DNA of 64,000 bases. It comes from Hemicordylus capensis. Taxonomy: Eukaryota > Chordata > Lepidosauria > Squamata > Cordylidae. The stretch's first letter is position 1. Each line of letters opens with the position of its first letter. Both the position numbers and the translations under genes were made by a program. Where the stretch lies: NCBI RefSeq assembly GCF_027244095.1, contig NC_069660.1:55071834-55135833 (forward strand), written 5' to 3'. Shown piece by piece: positions 54,430 to 64,000 of the stretch. The notes beneath the pieces were generated by a model. It searched no databases, was not told the DNA's origin, and was given only the letters and a program-made list of their open reading frames with translations.

Positions 54430-55258
54430 GAAGGGGACTGAAAATAAAAACATGTTAATAATATAATGCCCTTATACAAATCTATGGTGCGGCCACATTT
54501 GAAGTACTGCATACTGTTCTGGTCACCGTATCTTAAGGACACTGTAGATCTGGAAAAGGTGCAGAAGAGGACAACCAAGATGATCAGGGGGCTGGAGCAT
54601 GGCTACACCATCTGGGGCTTTTTAGTTTGGAAAAGAGGTCTCTACGGGGAGACATGTTAGAGGTGTATAGAATTATGCATGGAGGAGTGGACAGAGTGAA
54701 ATATTTCACACACAACAGTAGAACCAGGGGTTATCCCATGAAATTGAAGGCTGGGAAATTTAGGAACAGTTATAAGTAATCTATGTAGTTCTCTGCTATG
54801 TGATGTGTTGATGGCCATAGGGCCGGACTGGGGGCACTGAGAGGGCGGTGGAATGTATGTGGGGAGGGTGCCAAGTTTTGAGCAGAATAGGTAATTAAGG
54901 GTGGGAGTTGGGCACAGGGGCACCGCGCGGCTGGGGCACACCGGGAATATGCCCTGTTGCCCTGTGGGCCATGCCGAGCCTGATGGCCACTAGCTTGGAT
55001 GGCTTTAAATGGGGCTTGGACAAATTCATGGAGGACAGGTCTATCAATGGCTACTAGTCTGGTGGCTGTAGACTACCTCCAGCCTCAGAGGCAAGATGCC
55101 TCTTAATACCACTTGCAGGGGAGCAACAGCAAGTGAGGGAGCATGTCCTCACCTCTTGCCTGTGGGCTTCTCAGAGGCATCCGGTGGACCACTGTGTGAA
55201 ACAAGATGCTAGACTAGATAGGCTTTGGGCCTGATCAGGGTTGTTCTTATGTTCTTCA
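54430..55258 (+). mobile_element. CR1 LINE 3' end, with a nested MITE
   Basis: The frame at 54,466-54,660 reads LYKSMVRPHLKYCILFWSPY and LEKVQKRTTKMIRGLEH, the CR1 reverse transcriptase C-terminus. The 3' UTR ends AAGATGCTAGACTAGATAGG, GGGCCTGATCAGG and TTCTTATGTTCTT, the CR1 terminus. A 164-bp insertion lies at 54,817-54,980. Confidence 0.9.
54817..54980. mobile_element. Probable hAT MITE inside CR1
   Basis: Flanked by TGATGGCC at 54,809-54,816 and 54,981-54,988 (exact 8-bp duplication). The CR1 sequence reads across if it is removed. The ends (GGGCCGGACTGGGGGCAC and GCCCTGTGGGCCATGCC) are only weakly inverted. Confidence 0.65.
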
Positions 55259-55261
55259 CAA

Positions 55262-55900
55262 TAAAGTGTACTATATTTTCTCAGATGTAAGTAGCAACCA
55301 GAGTTGTTTTACTTAGAACAGTGGTATCAACAATACAACTACTAGATGGGGTTGTAGCACTTTTTAAATGCAGAACCATCCTCAGAGGTTGCACTGACTT
55401 AAGTGTTTTTGAAATAAAGATCGAGGTGGTCTGAAGTTTACCATGCACATCTCAAACACCATCAAAACAGAATGGAGCGTAAAGTGCAAGCAGCAGCCCT
55501 GAATGCAGCTCCTTGTACCAGATTAAGTGCTAGTGCTTCCAGCTTGGGACAATTTTTAAAATAATAGTAATAGTTAGGGTTTGCGGTGGTAGAATTAATT
55601 TTCTACCAACGCAATTCATAGAGTTGTTAATATGAGAACAAAAATTAAATAAGGTGGGTTTGTGGTCTGACAAGGTTCCTTTGCCTTTTAAGGGTTGCAT
55701 GACTGCCTGAAACTCAACAGGTAAAGCTTTCATGGAATAGAGATACAGAGATGAGTAAAGCTCCTTCTACTAAATGTATTTGCGAAGATAGGGGGAAAGG
55801 GACAATTCTAGGCCGCAACGGAGCAGCCTCCGGTTTCTGTGGTGGGTCCTGCCCCCCCCCCCCAATAAATAAAAATAAAGGCCAAACTTCATCGAAAAGG
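55262..55900. other. CSDE1 upstream flank, nothing recognised
   Basis: No gene. A C-run at 55,852-55,863. Confidence 0.45.
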
Positions 55901-55939
55901 GCAGGAAAAGCGAACCAACTCCGTCCTTTTGCGGAAAGT

Positions 55940-56101
55940 GAAGGCACGCATGCGTATGACATACCTACTTAACCGAAGTCTTAGCGTCGGCGGGGCCCTC
56001 TCCTCGCCTGGCCTTTCTGCGCATGCGTAAATCCACCCTTCCCTACCCTCGAGTCTCGCGAGAAGCCGGGATTTATTCCTACGTGCTGTGCCGTGCTGCT
56101 C
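55940..56101 (+). promoter_or_regulatory. CSDE1: CSDE1 core promoter (CpG island)
   Basis: CpG-rich and TATA-less. Two NRF1-like sites (CACGCATGCGTA at 55,945-55,956 and TGCGCATGCGTA at 56,018-56,029) and one perfect TCTCGCGAGA palindrome at 56,054-56,063 (the BANP site of housekeeping promoters) lie within 120 bp upstream of the first 5' splice site. A YY1-like ATGGCGGC follows at 56,102. This arrangement fits a broadly expressed gene. Confidence 0.75.
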
Positions 56102-56137
56102 ATGGCGGCGCTGGAGCGGGGGCGCTGAGCTGTTGGG
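56064..56137 (+). other. CSDE1: CSDE1 exon 1 (5' UTR) with 8-codon uORF
   Basis: The donor TTGGG|GTAAGT ends the exon at 56,137. The start is approximate. ATG at 56,102 opens a frame MAALERGR and stops at TGA 56,126-56,128, an upstream ORF wholly inside the exon. Confidence 0.6.
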
Positions 56138-59100
56138 GTAAGTGTGGGTTGCTGAGAGAAGGCCGCGACCTCCCGTGTCCGCCCGGCGTGGCCCTGAGGG
56201 CGGTAGGTAGAGGGGCCAAAGGGACTTGGAAAGTCTCCTGTCACTATCCCAGGGACCAACGGTCCGGTATGGGTAGGTCCCCTCCCCCACCCGCCGTGTG
56301 CCTGCTGACAGGCGGGCACAAAAAAGGGAGGGAGGGAAGAGAAGGAACGTTGCTGAGCCGGGCGGGCCGGGCCGGCTTCCTTGTTCTCGTCTTCTTTCCC
56401 ATAGCGTTTGTCTTTAGGCAGGGGCGAGAGACAGAACTGCTGGGCCCGAACCCCGGCAGCACTACGCTTCCCAGTGTGCATCGCGCGATTTCTCTTTTTT
56501 CCCCCGCAAGGGCCGCTGGGGGATTGAGTTTTGGGGCGCGGTGCTCTTGGCGGCCGTGGTGCTGGAGAACACTACAACTCCCGGCATGATGCCTATAAGA
56601 GATTGGGGCACTAGGCCTTCTGGGGGATGGAGTCTTGGTGTCTCGTACGCGGTGGAGCAAAGGTGGTGATGTAAACTACCTCTCCCAGGATGCAGTGTGC
56701 GGATGTGGGTAGGGGAAAAGGAGGTCAATCTTCCTTTGTGTGAGGGGGAGCAGCCGCCATTTTCCTTTTTTTCTCCCCCCCCCATCCCCAGGCTTTTTTG
56801 TGTGTGGGGGGAGGAAATAATGGGCACGCCCCAGGCGCCTGAGGGGATAACTTCCCTCTCTCCTTGGCGAAGCCAGTGTTAGGGATGCTTTATGCTGAAT
56901 TCCAGCCTTGGTTTCCCCTCAGTATTATTAAAGTGAGAGCTGGGTTTCGGTATTCTTTGGTAAACGGATACGGACCCCTAGCCTTATCGCCCCTCTAGCA
57001 GGAGCCACCATCTTGCTGCCTAGAGACCATGTGCTGTAACTGGTCTCCGTTCTTTACCTGATTCTGCGGCATGGGATGGCCGGCCATATCTCTCTTGCCT
57101 AATGCTGGCAATGTTGATGAAAGCTATAAAACATGCCATTGTCTGGCACTCTTCTGAAGTTATTTGAAATTCTTCGATTCCCGTTTGAAAGCTAGCATCA
57201 TAAATCCAGCAAGTTTATAGTTGCTTGCTGGAATCTGGCGATTTGAGCAGTTGTAAGCATATCTTCCAATTTATGGGCAGATTCTTGAGGCTTATTACAG
57301 CTCATTTTGTGGTTTATTTAAGACAGCTTTCAAGTAGAGCATGTGAATAAAATTTCATATGTTTTGTTTATGATAAACAATAAAACAATATCTGAGCACA
57401 TTGGTGCTGATGAGCTTTTTAGCTTGGGTTTGTATCTGACCAATGCCTGTATACTCATTTGCTGGTTTACTCTGTGGCAAAGGAGACTGATGCTGTACTC
57501 TCTGAAGCCATAGCTTAATTATAGCCAAATCCTATTCATGTATAGTCTGGTACAAGTCACATTAACTTAAATGCACTGCTATCTCAAGTAAGCATGCTCT
57601 GGATTGCAGCACTTTTCTGATGCCATCTCCACTTCCATATAGTAGTCCTTAATGATTTGTCTCTAGAACACATGTGGATTCTGCTGACCTTAACTACCAA
57701 TGCTATGTTTAGCTGGTGCCAAATAGTTGTGCTGAAATTCATCTCTTAAAAAAGTTTCTTCAAGTAAGTTGTTTTAGAAACAATTCTTTAGTAGACATCT
57801 CTTTGGAAATATTGTAGCCATGAATATTGTTCATGTGCTATTCTATAATATGGCTGCCATATCCTAAATCAACTGTGCAGATATGTACAAAAACTCAACC
57901 TATGTACTGGACAGCAAAGCATGAAAAACCAAGTCATAAACAAAACAGCTGTTAACTGTGTCCTTACTGTGTTTGAGTTGAGATAATCCTTTGTGAATTC
58001 ATGTGTTATAGCAGAGACTGCTGCTGCATTGAAGGTTTGGCAGCTGCACTGGGTGTTTACCAGTGGGAGTATTTATAGCAACTGAGCTGAAAAGTAAAGA
58101 ATTTAAAGCACAGACGTAGACTGGTTTCACTGAAGGCCAAGGCCTTCTGAACACTGGAGAAACAAATGATTTTGCTGTCAAATATTGGAAATACTTGGCT
58201 TTCAGGTGATTTAGTCACAGTCCTTACAGCTGCTTAGAATTAAGCCTCTGTGATCTTGGAGATACTTCTGGGTAATCAGGCTCTTGGTCTGTTTTGGCTT
58301 CATTGAAATAGGTATCCTGATCTTAAGCATGTTTATGTTTGAAGAAATAATCACTTCTGTAAACTGAACTTACTTTCATATAAGTGTGCTTAGGATCACA
58401 GCCTAAAATAGCTTTAAATCCACACTAGCTAAACTGGTCTCTTGATTAAGCTTTGTCATGTTCTTACAGAAATATTCAAGCACTCTCTTGCCCTGGATGC
58501 CTATCCATCCTAGTTTTATTGGCTAGGAAGGAAGTTGGGTAACTTCCATTTTTGCCTAATTAACTGTAGTGTAGGCTGACTATAAAACATTTAACTTTAA
58601 TATGCTGCTGCTTTGCAGTGATATGTAGAAGTATTTCCTATTGGAGGGATGTTAACTATTTCCCCAAATAAAGTGGTTCAGGAAAGGGGAATGTGCAGTG
58701 GAAAGCTGTATAATGTATACTTGCAGTGTACAGAAACAGATAGTAAAACTAGTGAAGCCATTCTTTCTCATTAACCTCTATTCCCTAGCTCTTGTTCCTG
58801 ATCATTCCCACCTTCAAAACACAGCACTAATTCATTCTCCTTCCCTTTGTTAACTCAGTTGTTGCTTAGTTTATTCCATTCAGTATTTCATGTTCCATGA
58901 AGATTTAATGTTGGGGGAAATGCCCTCTAGAGTCAGGATAATCTATCATCTACTACAGGGACTCAGCTGTGGCTGGACTAAAACTCCCATCATCTCTGGT
59001 CACAATGCTAGAAACCAGGGATGATGGGACAACATCTGCTGGAGGGCTGTACTCCTGCTCTACTACAGCCTAACTCCCATGTATTGAGAAAAGGGAATAT

Positions 59101-62100
59101 ACAATCTCTTAATGGATGAGCTAAATACCCCAAACTGACCTTAGAGAGATCCTTGGACTGTGGAATATACCATTTCTAACTGGTGCATAGAACTTTGAAA
59201 ACCAGATACACAAATTAAATGTAATGAATGTCTCCTGCAGTGACATAATGGAAACCGTTTTACTTGCATGTTTGTTTATTTATTTTATTAAAAAATTTTG
59301 TACCTCTCAAAACCTGGCAGTGGTCTTGACCCAGACAAACTTCAGGGATTATATTGGAGAAGCCTCTTGTGGCCAGTTCTCTGCTTGCTGTATCATTGTG
59401 CAGGTTGTTCATATTGTGTAATGAGTTGATATTGCAGCTCATCAATATCAAACTTTTCAGATGAGCTGCTTTCCAAGAAAGTGTAATGGTTAACAAGTTC
59501 CTTTTGGAAAAAAGTTCAAAATATACCTTTGTGTGATCATGGTGATTGTAGCTTTACATATCACTTTATAGTTTGTCTCTAACCTTTAGGGGAGGTTTAC
59601 ATTCCAATTGTACAAAAGTCATGAACCAGCATGTATTAAAGTATTGAAACTGGTCAGCAAGACTTGATCATTTAAATATTTAAACTTACTACAGGTTTTG
59701 ATAAGCTAGCTGGCTTTTACATTTGCTGAGAGAGATCCAGAGGTGTCTACCGCTAACAGTAATGCGCTTGCACAAGCAAAATAAAGTTGTGCATGGTCGT
59801 CATGCAGATAAAGTAACCCATTCCAGAATAATTCTTGTATTGGCAAAGGACACTACCCAATATTTTGCATTATCTCTTTCACAAACTCTTCTACCGCTAA
59901 TGGTTCTTCGGTGAGCAGCTGCATGTCATTGTGGAGCGTTGCCACTGCTAAAATTCCTTCTGTGAGCATCAGTGTGATGCTGCCTAATGTAATGATTGCA
60001 TTTGCTTCAGCTGAGATCTAGCACTGATCAAATGAGCTGATCGTGGAAGCTTCTTAAAAGCGTTGATGACCAAATTTTTCTACTCAGAAGTGGCATTCAG
60101 GTCATACAGTATCTATAAAGTGTACAGAATACACCAGTCTAAAATCTGTGGCATATTAAACTACTTGTTTATCTTTTTCTTTTTAGTATGAAGTGTAACA
60201 GAACAGAATTTACCACCTGAAACTGCTGCTTCAAGTTCAGATCAGGAAAGGAACACACATCGTAACAACAAAACAAGACCAAAGAAGAGTAAACTTTACA
60301 CTGAAGACACAACACTTGATCTGAAACAAGAAGTTTGTGCCTACTCAACAGCTTCAAAAGAGCACGTCCCAACGCTGCTAGTAGTCTTTGTTTTCTTCAG
60401 TGCTGTGCTGAAACTGCCCAGTGCAGCACCAGTTATTCCTTATTAGCTTGATAGATCACTTTTCTCTTGCTATCTCTTTTTTTAACAATAGCAATCTTCA
60501 AACTTTGAAACGTGTGCTGAAACGAAGAATCGGTGAATACTACTGAAAGTGCAATATTAGAATATCACTGCGAGGTTGGTGCATGTACTCTGTTAAACAG
60601 CAATAGATACTCTGAATCAAATTACTATGTGATATGAGTTAGTGCTTTTGTTTAAATTTCTATTGCCTTCATTGGTCAGAATTTCAAAGCAGAGCTAACA
60701 CCTGGCCATGGTGCTTATCTTATTTAAATGTTCAAGTTCTTCAGTATTGCCATTTGGTTATATATGATGAGCTAACAGTGGAATACGTTCTTGTAATTTT
60801 AGCCATTTCTTTACGCTTTCTGCTACTATTTTCCAGTTTCTCACTTTTGAAATCAGTTTACTCTTAATGCTTTAAATCTGGATCTCAAACTTTCTCCATA
60901 TCCTTCTCCCAATTACTGGTATCGGTCAGTGAGTCTCCATTTCATAAGCTGGTAGGTTAAATGTGAATTATCTGCTTATAAGAACAGCTGAATAGATAGT
61001 AACCATGAGTTCAGTTGGCAACCAGCTTCTGCTCTACCTTTCAGAATCCTCTGAAGTAAAATAAAGCTAATAAATGCTTCCCTAACTAGCACATCAATCC
61101 CTTCTTGTCTAATATGTTAGGAGGCTGCCATAATGGCAGCTTTTTTGATGACACTGGATAAGTGGCAGATATACATTGACAAGGTTGTCTTGTTTGATTT
61201 TGTTATATGCAGCATTATAAAATTAAGTTGAAACAGGCGTAAAAATATGGCAAGCACCTGGAAAGAATTTGTTGAATTTTCCATGCCGTCTTCTCCCCCT
61301 ACTGCATACGTTAGTGCCAACCTGGGCAATGCATCTCCAGTCGGACTGAATTTATCACCTTATGGCCAATCAGTAAGTTCTTTTGCCATACTAGCAATAT
61401 TTTAAGGGTAAAGCCAAACTAGCTCAGATGGTGTGATGCAACAACCTCCTTTGAGCAAGAAAAATGTGGCCAAAATGCAGATTACCAGCAGAAATACCTG
61501 CTCATTTTGGGACCTCTTTTCAAATGAGGCATCTTGTAACCTTGCCAGAGTGCAATGAGCAGTCTAAAATACTCTATTTTGATAGTTTGAAAATCATTTC
61601 ACGTTCACCCCTCATTCCCAATCATTCTTTTCATTGGTCATTGTACCAGGCCTGGTTCCTGTTATAGGGCAATTGGTTTCCTCTCCAGCTGTTTAAAACC
61701 ACTCTGATCCATAGAAAATTTTGGATTTCTTCTGTCCTCTCTGTGGAAATCCCTAGAATGTAGGAGCCGCATACATACTTTCAAAGGCAAAGGAGATTTT
61801 GAGAATCTCCTGTTGAAATAGCCAGAATACATGTCTGCCAAACTTTTTTGTGTATGGAAAATCCACCTCTAGCTGGGAATATAGCTAATAAATTGAGACT
61901 TGTTCCTTACTGTCCTTTGCTAGCATAGAAATGGCACAGATATTGTTTTAGAAGTTCCCCAAACCTGTTAAATTAACAAAACTACCATGTAAGTATAGGA
62001 TGTTTTTTAAATTTAAACTTAAATTAAACTAGCTTTGTTTGAGATAGTATATTTTGGTTTTCATGTCCGACACATGAGTGAAAGGGAATGGGGCTGACCA

Positions 62101-64000
62101 AGTTTCTGAAGGCTTGTTTATTACCACATAACAGTAGAAATGGAACAGTAATCCACGCTAAGGCATGCAAATCAAGCTTATCAAGATCATGTTTGAAAAT
62201 GGTTGAATAGAACTGAAATTGGATTTTACGTGTAGCCTGTGTTGGGACCATAACACAGCAGCAGAGCACATATTTTGCACAAAATCCCAGGTTCAGCTTC
62301 TGACATCCCGATTTTTAAAAGATCTTGAATAGCATGGCTAGGAAAGATCTTTGAGACTTTGGAGAATCACTGCCAGTCATATTTGACTGTACTGGGGAAC
62401 ATAACGAATTCCATAAGGCAGCTTCATATGCTTAAAACAAAGATCATTCCAGGTATAAGGTTTTAAAATCATTGCCCTAAACTGAATATTGTTCATGCTG
62501 TACATGAGCTTAGGAATTTGTTTTATAAGTTGATATGTTGGGCAACAGTTAACCAACTGCTCATTAATACAAGATTGGTGTGTAATATTTAGTTGAAGAT
62601 TGACCATAAATTGGTTAATCTATAGAATTTTTTAACTTGAGTTCTAGCTTTGTGCAATATTGTTGGTAGATGTTCAACATGCATTCGATAAGACTGTGGG
62701 GAACAGACCTGCTATAAAAATTGCTGCCAGTATACCTATGGTGGTCCTAAATTCAACTAAGAACCTTTTTACTCCCCAGTATTCATACCTGAAATTCAGG
62801 TGCTATGCTGTATCCTCCAAATCATGGGAAAGTGAAGGCAGGAGTGGCAATTTCTGCTCCAGTTTTGAATGTTGTGAAAGATAGGTCAGCTATCTTAAAC
62901 AACTCATGAAAACTGTCACTATTTCAACAAACTCTTTAGAGAGTTTGTCACAGGCAGTAAGTGTTGAGCTTTTTTCTCAGGTCCTCTGCTAATAATACCC
63001 ACAACCTGTGTAACGTTAAGCAGTTTTTCTGTCTCTCCTTTAAAGTACTAGTTGTTAGTTTCCTCAATTTGAGGAGTTCTGCTATCCGTTTAGAATGGGA
63101 AAGGAGAGAAATAAAGCACTGTGATTTATTATTTATCTGGGCATATTCTTTGCTGCAGAGCAAGAACGTGCATAATGTGACAACTGTTGGCTCAAATCTA
63201 TTACTTGTATACATTTCTTTCCAGTGATACCTCTCCCTTGGTAGCTTTTGTGCAACAGCTGGTCAGGGTCCTGGTAGAATGATCTGCTCAGAACACTGTT
63301 GGAGAGGAGTTATTGATGTAGAAATAGTGCTTTCTTGTAGAATTTATGCTGTAATCCTATGAAAAAGGAAATTTGGATTTACTACTTTTGACGTCCAGCT
63401 TAGTCACTTGAGACATGGAATTTGATAATTACTTGGATGTATTTAAAAATGTGCTAACTATTGACTAGTTATACTGTGTACTATGTTATCACAGCTGTAT
63501 GAGATGGAGAACCATTATACTGTGTCATCAGATCCTCTCCCCCCTCCTGCAGCTCCCCCTCCTTCTCATCCTTTACCTTTCTCTTCATCTTCTACTTCAT
63601 CCGGGTCTAAAAAACAGAAGAGGACCCCCCTTTATCAGAGATCTGTAAGTCAGGGCGCCAGTTGACAGACATGTTGTTTTTAGCATGGGGATCCCTAGCA
63701 GTTAACTCTTCTGTGCTTATGTTCTCACTTCTAACTTCACTGGAATTAAATCTCTTCAACAGGTTAAAGGATAAAATTACACCAAAACCAGCTGGAAATT
63801 TTGCTGGGTTCTTAGACTGTGTCTTCCTATATCTGTTTGTGTTTTTCCTGTATCTGTTTCAGAAACTTAATGGTGTGGGTGTGTGTGTTGTGGGTTACCA
63901 CTTCATTTCATGCATTCTGAGATGTTTGAATTTCTTACCCACTTCTAGTACGACTTATGTTCAACCAAGTTTTATTATTTAATATGCAAAAAAAAGAGCT
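56064..64000 (+). CDS. CSDE1: CSDE1 (UNR), 5' part, runs off the window
   Basis: CSDE1 is a cytosolic RNA-binding protein with five cold-shock domains that controls translation and decay of chosen mRNAs and assists some IRESs. Only its 5' end lies here. The exon at 63,495-63,644 encodes MENHYTVSSDPLPPPAAPPP and SSSSTSSGSKKQKRTPLYQR, close to the human long isoform (MENVFTVSSDP..., STSSGTKKQKRTPTYQRS), which then joins MSFDPNLL. That next exon and all cold-shock domains lie beyond 64,000. The upstream exons are listed separately. SIKE1 precedes it in the same direction, as in human. The start near 56,064 is approximate, and the interval includes introns and UTR. Confidence 0.85.
56461..56693 (+). 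promoter_or_regulatory. Three ZNF143-like motifs in tandem duplications
   Basis: ACTACGCTTCCCAGTGTGCA (56,461), ACTACAACTCCCGGCATGAT (56,571) and AACTACCTCTCCCAGGATGC (56,673) match the ACTACAATTCCCAGCATGC-type ZNF143 element. Around them GCTGGGGGATTGAGTTTTGG (56,516) and TCTGGGGGATGGAGTCTTGG (56,618) also repeat at about 102 bp, so the region looks like duplicated copies of one unit. Confidence 0.6.
58958..59065. mobile_element. Worn hAT-type MITE
   Basis: ACTACAGGGACTCAGCTGTG, TGGACTAAAACTCCCATCATC and GGGATGATGGGACAACATC recall the arms of the family at 19,319. The ends are no longer well matched. Confidence 0.5.
60187..60574 (+). other. CSDE1: CSDE1 internal 5' UTR exon
   Basis: A strong acceptor (TTATCTTTTTCTTTTTAG) opens the exon. 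The contents look like conserved UTR: AC-rich CACACATCGTAACAACAAAA and, at about 60,459-60,484, a pyrimidine tract (CTTTTCTCTTGCTATCTC and TTTTTTT). The end is uncertain: donors are possible at 60,532 (ATCG|GTGAAT) or 60,574 (CGAG|GTTGGT). No long frame is open. The human unr 5' UTR is known to hold a PTB-dependent IRES; equivalence here is inferred. Confidence 0.5.
61213..61372 (+). CDS. CSDE1: CSDE1 early exon with a possible upstream start codon
   Basis: Acceptor TTTTGTTATATGCAG|CATT; donor CAATCA|GTAAGT. An in-frame TGA at 61,229-61,231 precedes ATG at 61,247, whose context (A at -3, G at +4) is strong. The frame encodes MASTWKEFVEFSMPSSPPTA and then YVSANLGNASPVGLNLSPYG, QS, and ends at phase 0. 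The next exon (63,495) continues open in the same phase. The exon is inferred from its splice sites and codon pattern. It could be 5' UTR in which the frame is by chance open, with translation starting at 63,504 or later. Confidence 0.6.
61373..63494 (+). other. CSDE1: CSDE1 intron between the two early coding exons
   Basis: No known repeat or extra exon recognised. Confidence 0.5.
63495..63644 (+). CDS. CSDE1: CSDE1 long-isoform N-terminal exon
   Basis: Acceptor ATGTTATCACAG|CTGTAT; donor AGATCT|GTAAGT; 150 bp, phase 0 at both ends. ATG at 63,504 starts MENHYTVSSDPLPPPAAPPP. The exon is Pro/Ser-rich, then basic (KKQKR). Similarity to the human long isoform is clear. It is probably alternatively used, since the main human form starts in the next exon. 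Confidence 0.85.

Larger units (their letters stand above)
56138..60186 (+). other. CSDE1: CSDE1 intron 1
   Basis: Runs from GTAAGT at 56,138 to TTTCTTTTTAG at 60,186. Its first 800 bp are CpG-rich with regulatory-looking motifs; GCCGCCATTTTCC at 56,753 is YY1-like. Further on it holds a worn hAT-type MITE (about 58,958-59,065) and little else recognised. Confidence 0.6.

Noticed and set aside
55740-56660. Overlapping frames of 121-188 codons on both strands around the CSDE1 promoter
   Set aside because: CpG-island composition keeps frames open; they cross the promoter and exon 1 and show no domain.

Overview
The window is eukaryotic nuclear DNA from a vertebrate, most likely a squamate reptile (lizard or snake). 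It has small exons with GT-AG borders, long introns, and a dense mix of CR1/L2-type LINEs, a BovB/RTE LINE, tRNA-derived SINEs with a BovB-like 3' end (the Sauria SINE pattern), a 5S rRNA-derived SINE, hAT and Tc1/mariner-like MITEs, Helitrons and a Ty1/Copia element. I cannot name the species.

Two host genes are recognised, both on the + strand. SIKE1 is complete: a noncoding exon near 31.7-31.87 kb, five coding exons between 32,347 and 40,000 that encode 213 residues, and a 3' UTR to a poly(A) signal at 42,037. CSDE1 (UNR) begins in a CpG-rich promoter near 56.05 kb and runs off the right edge. Its first exon, a probable 5' UTR exon at about 60.19 kb and two early coding exons (61,213-61,372 and 63,495-63,644) are visible; the exon that starts with the usual MSFDPNLL residues lies beyond 64,000. 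The order and shared direction SIKE1 then CSDE1 match the human 1p13 arrangement, where NRAS follows CSDE1.

Layout: 1-31.6 kb holds no recognised host gene and is mostly repeats (Helitrons at 0.8-2.5, 4.8-5.8, 12.0-12.8, 16.0-17.4 and 22.3-22.7 kb; a ~150-bp tandem array split by a solo-LTR-like insertion at 8.5-11.1 kb; BovB at 23.6-24.3 kb; LINEs at 25.5-26.0 and 27.8-29.0 kb). At 31.6-42.1 kb is SIKE1, whose introns hold a GC-rich minisatellite with repeated splice-acceptor-like sites, a Helitron, a Tigger-like MITE and a LINE with a 408-codon open frame. At 42.1-55.9 kb is an intergenic stretch with MITEs, SINEs, a Copia fossil and a CR1 3' end. At 55.9-64 kb is the 5' part of CSDE1.

The more unusual features are a composite Helitron that appears to have read through its own 3' terminus and then moved as a longer unit, the acceptor-bearing minisatellite in SIKE1, an apparent N-terminally extended CSDE1 frame, a run of three ZNF143-like motifs behind the CSDE1 promoter, and a Copia element, a group that is uncommon in amniotes.
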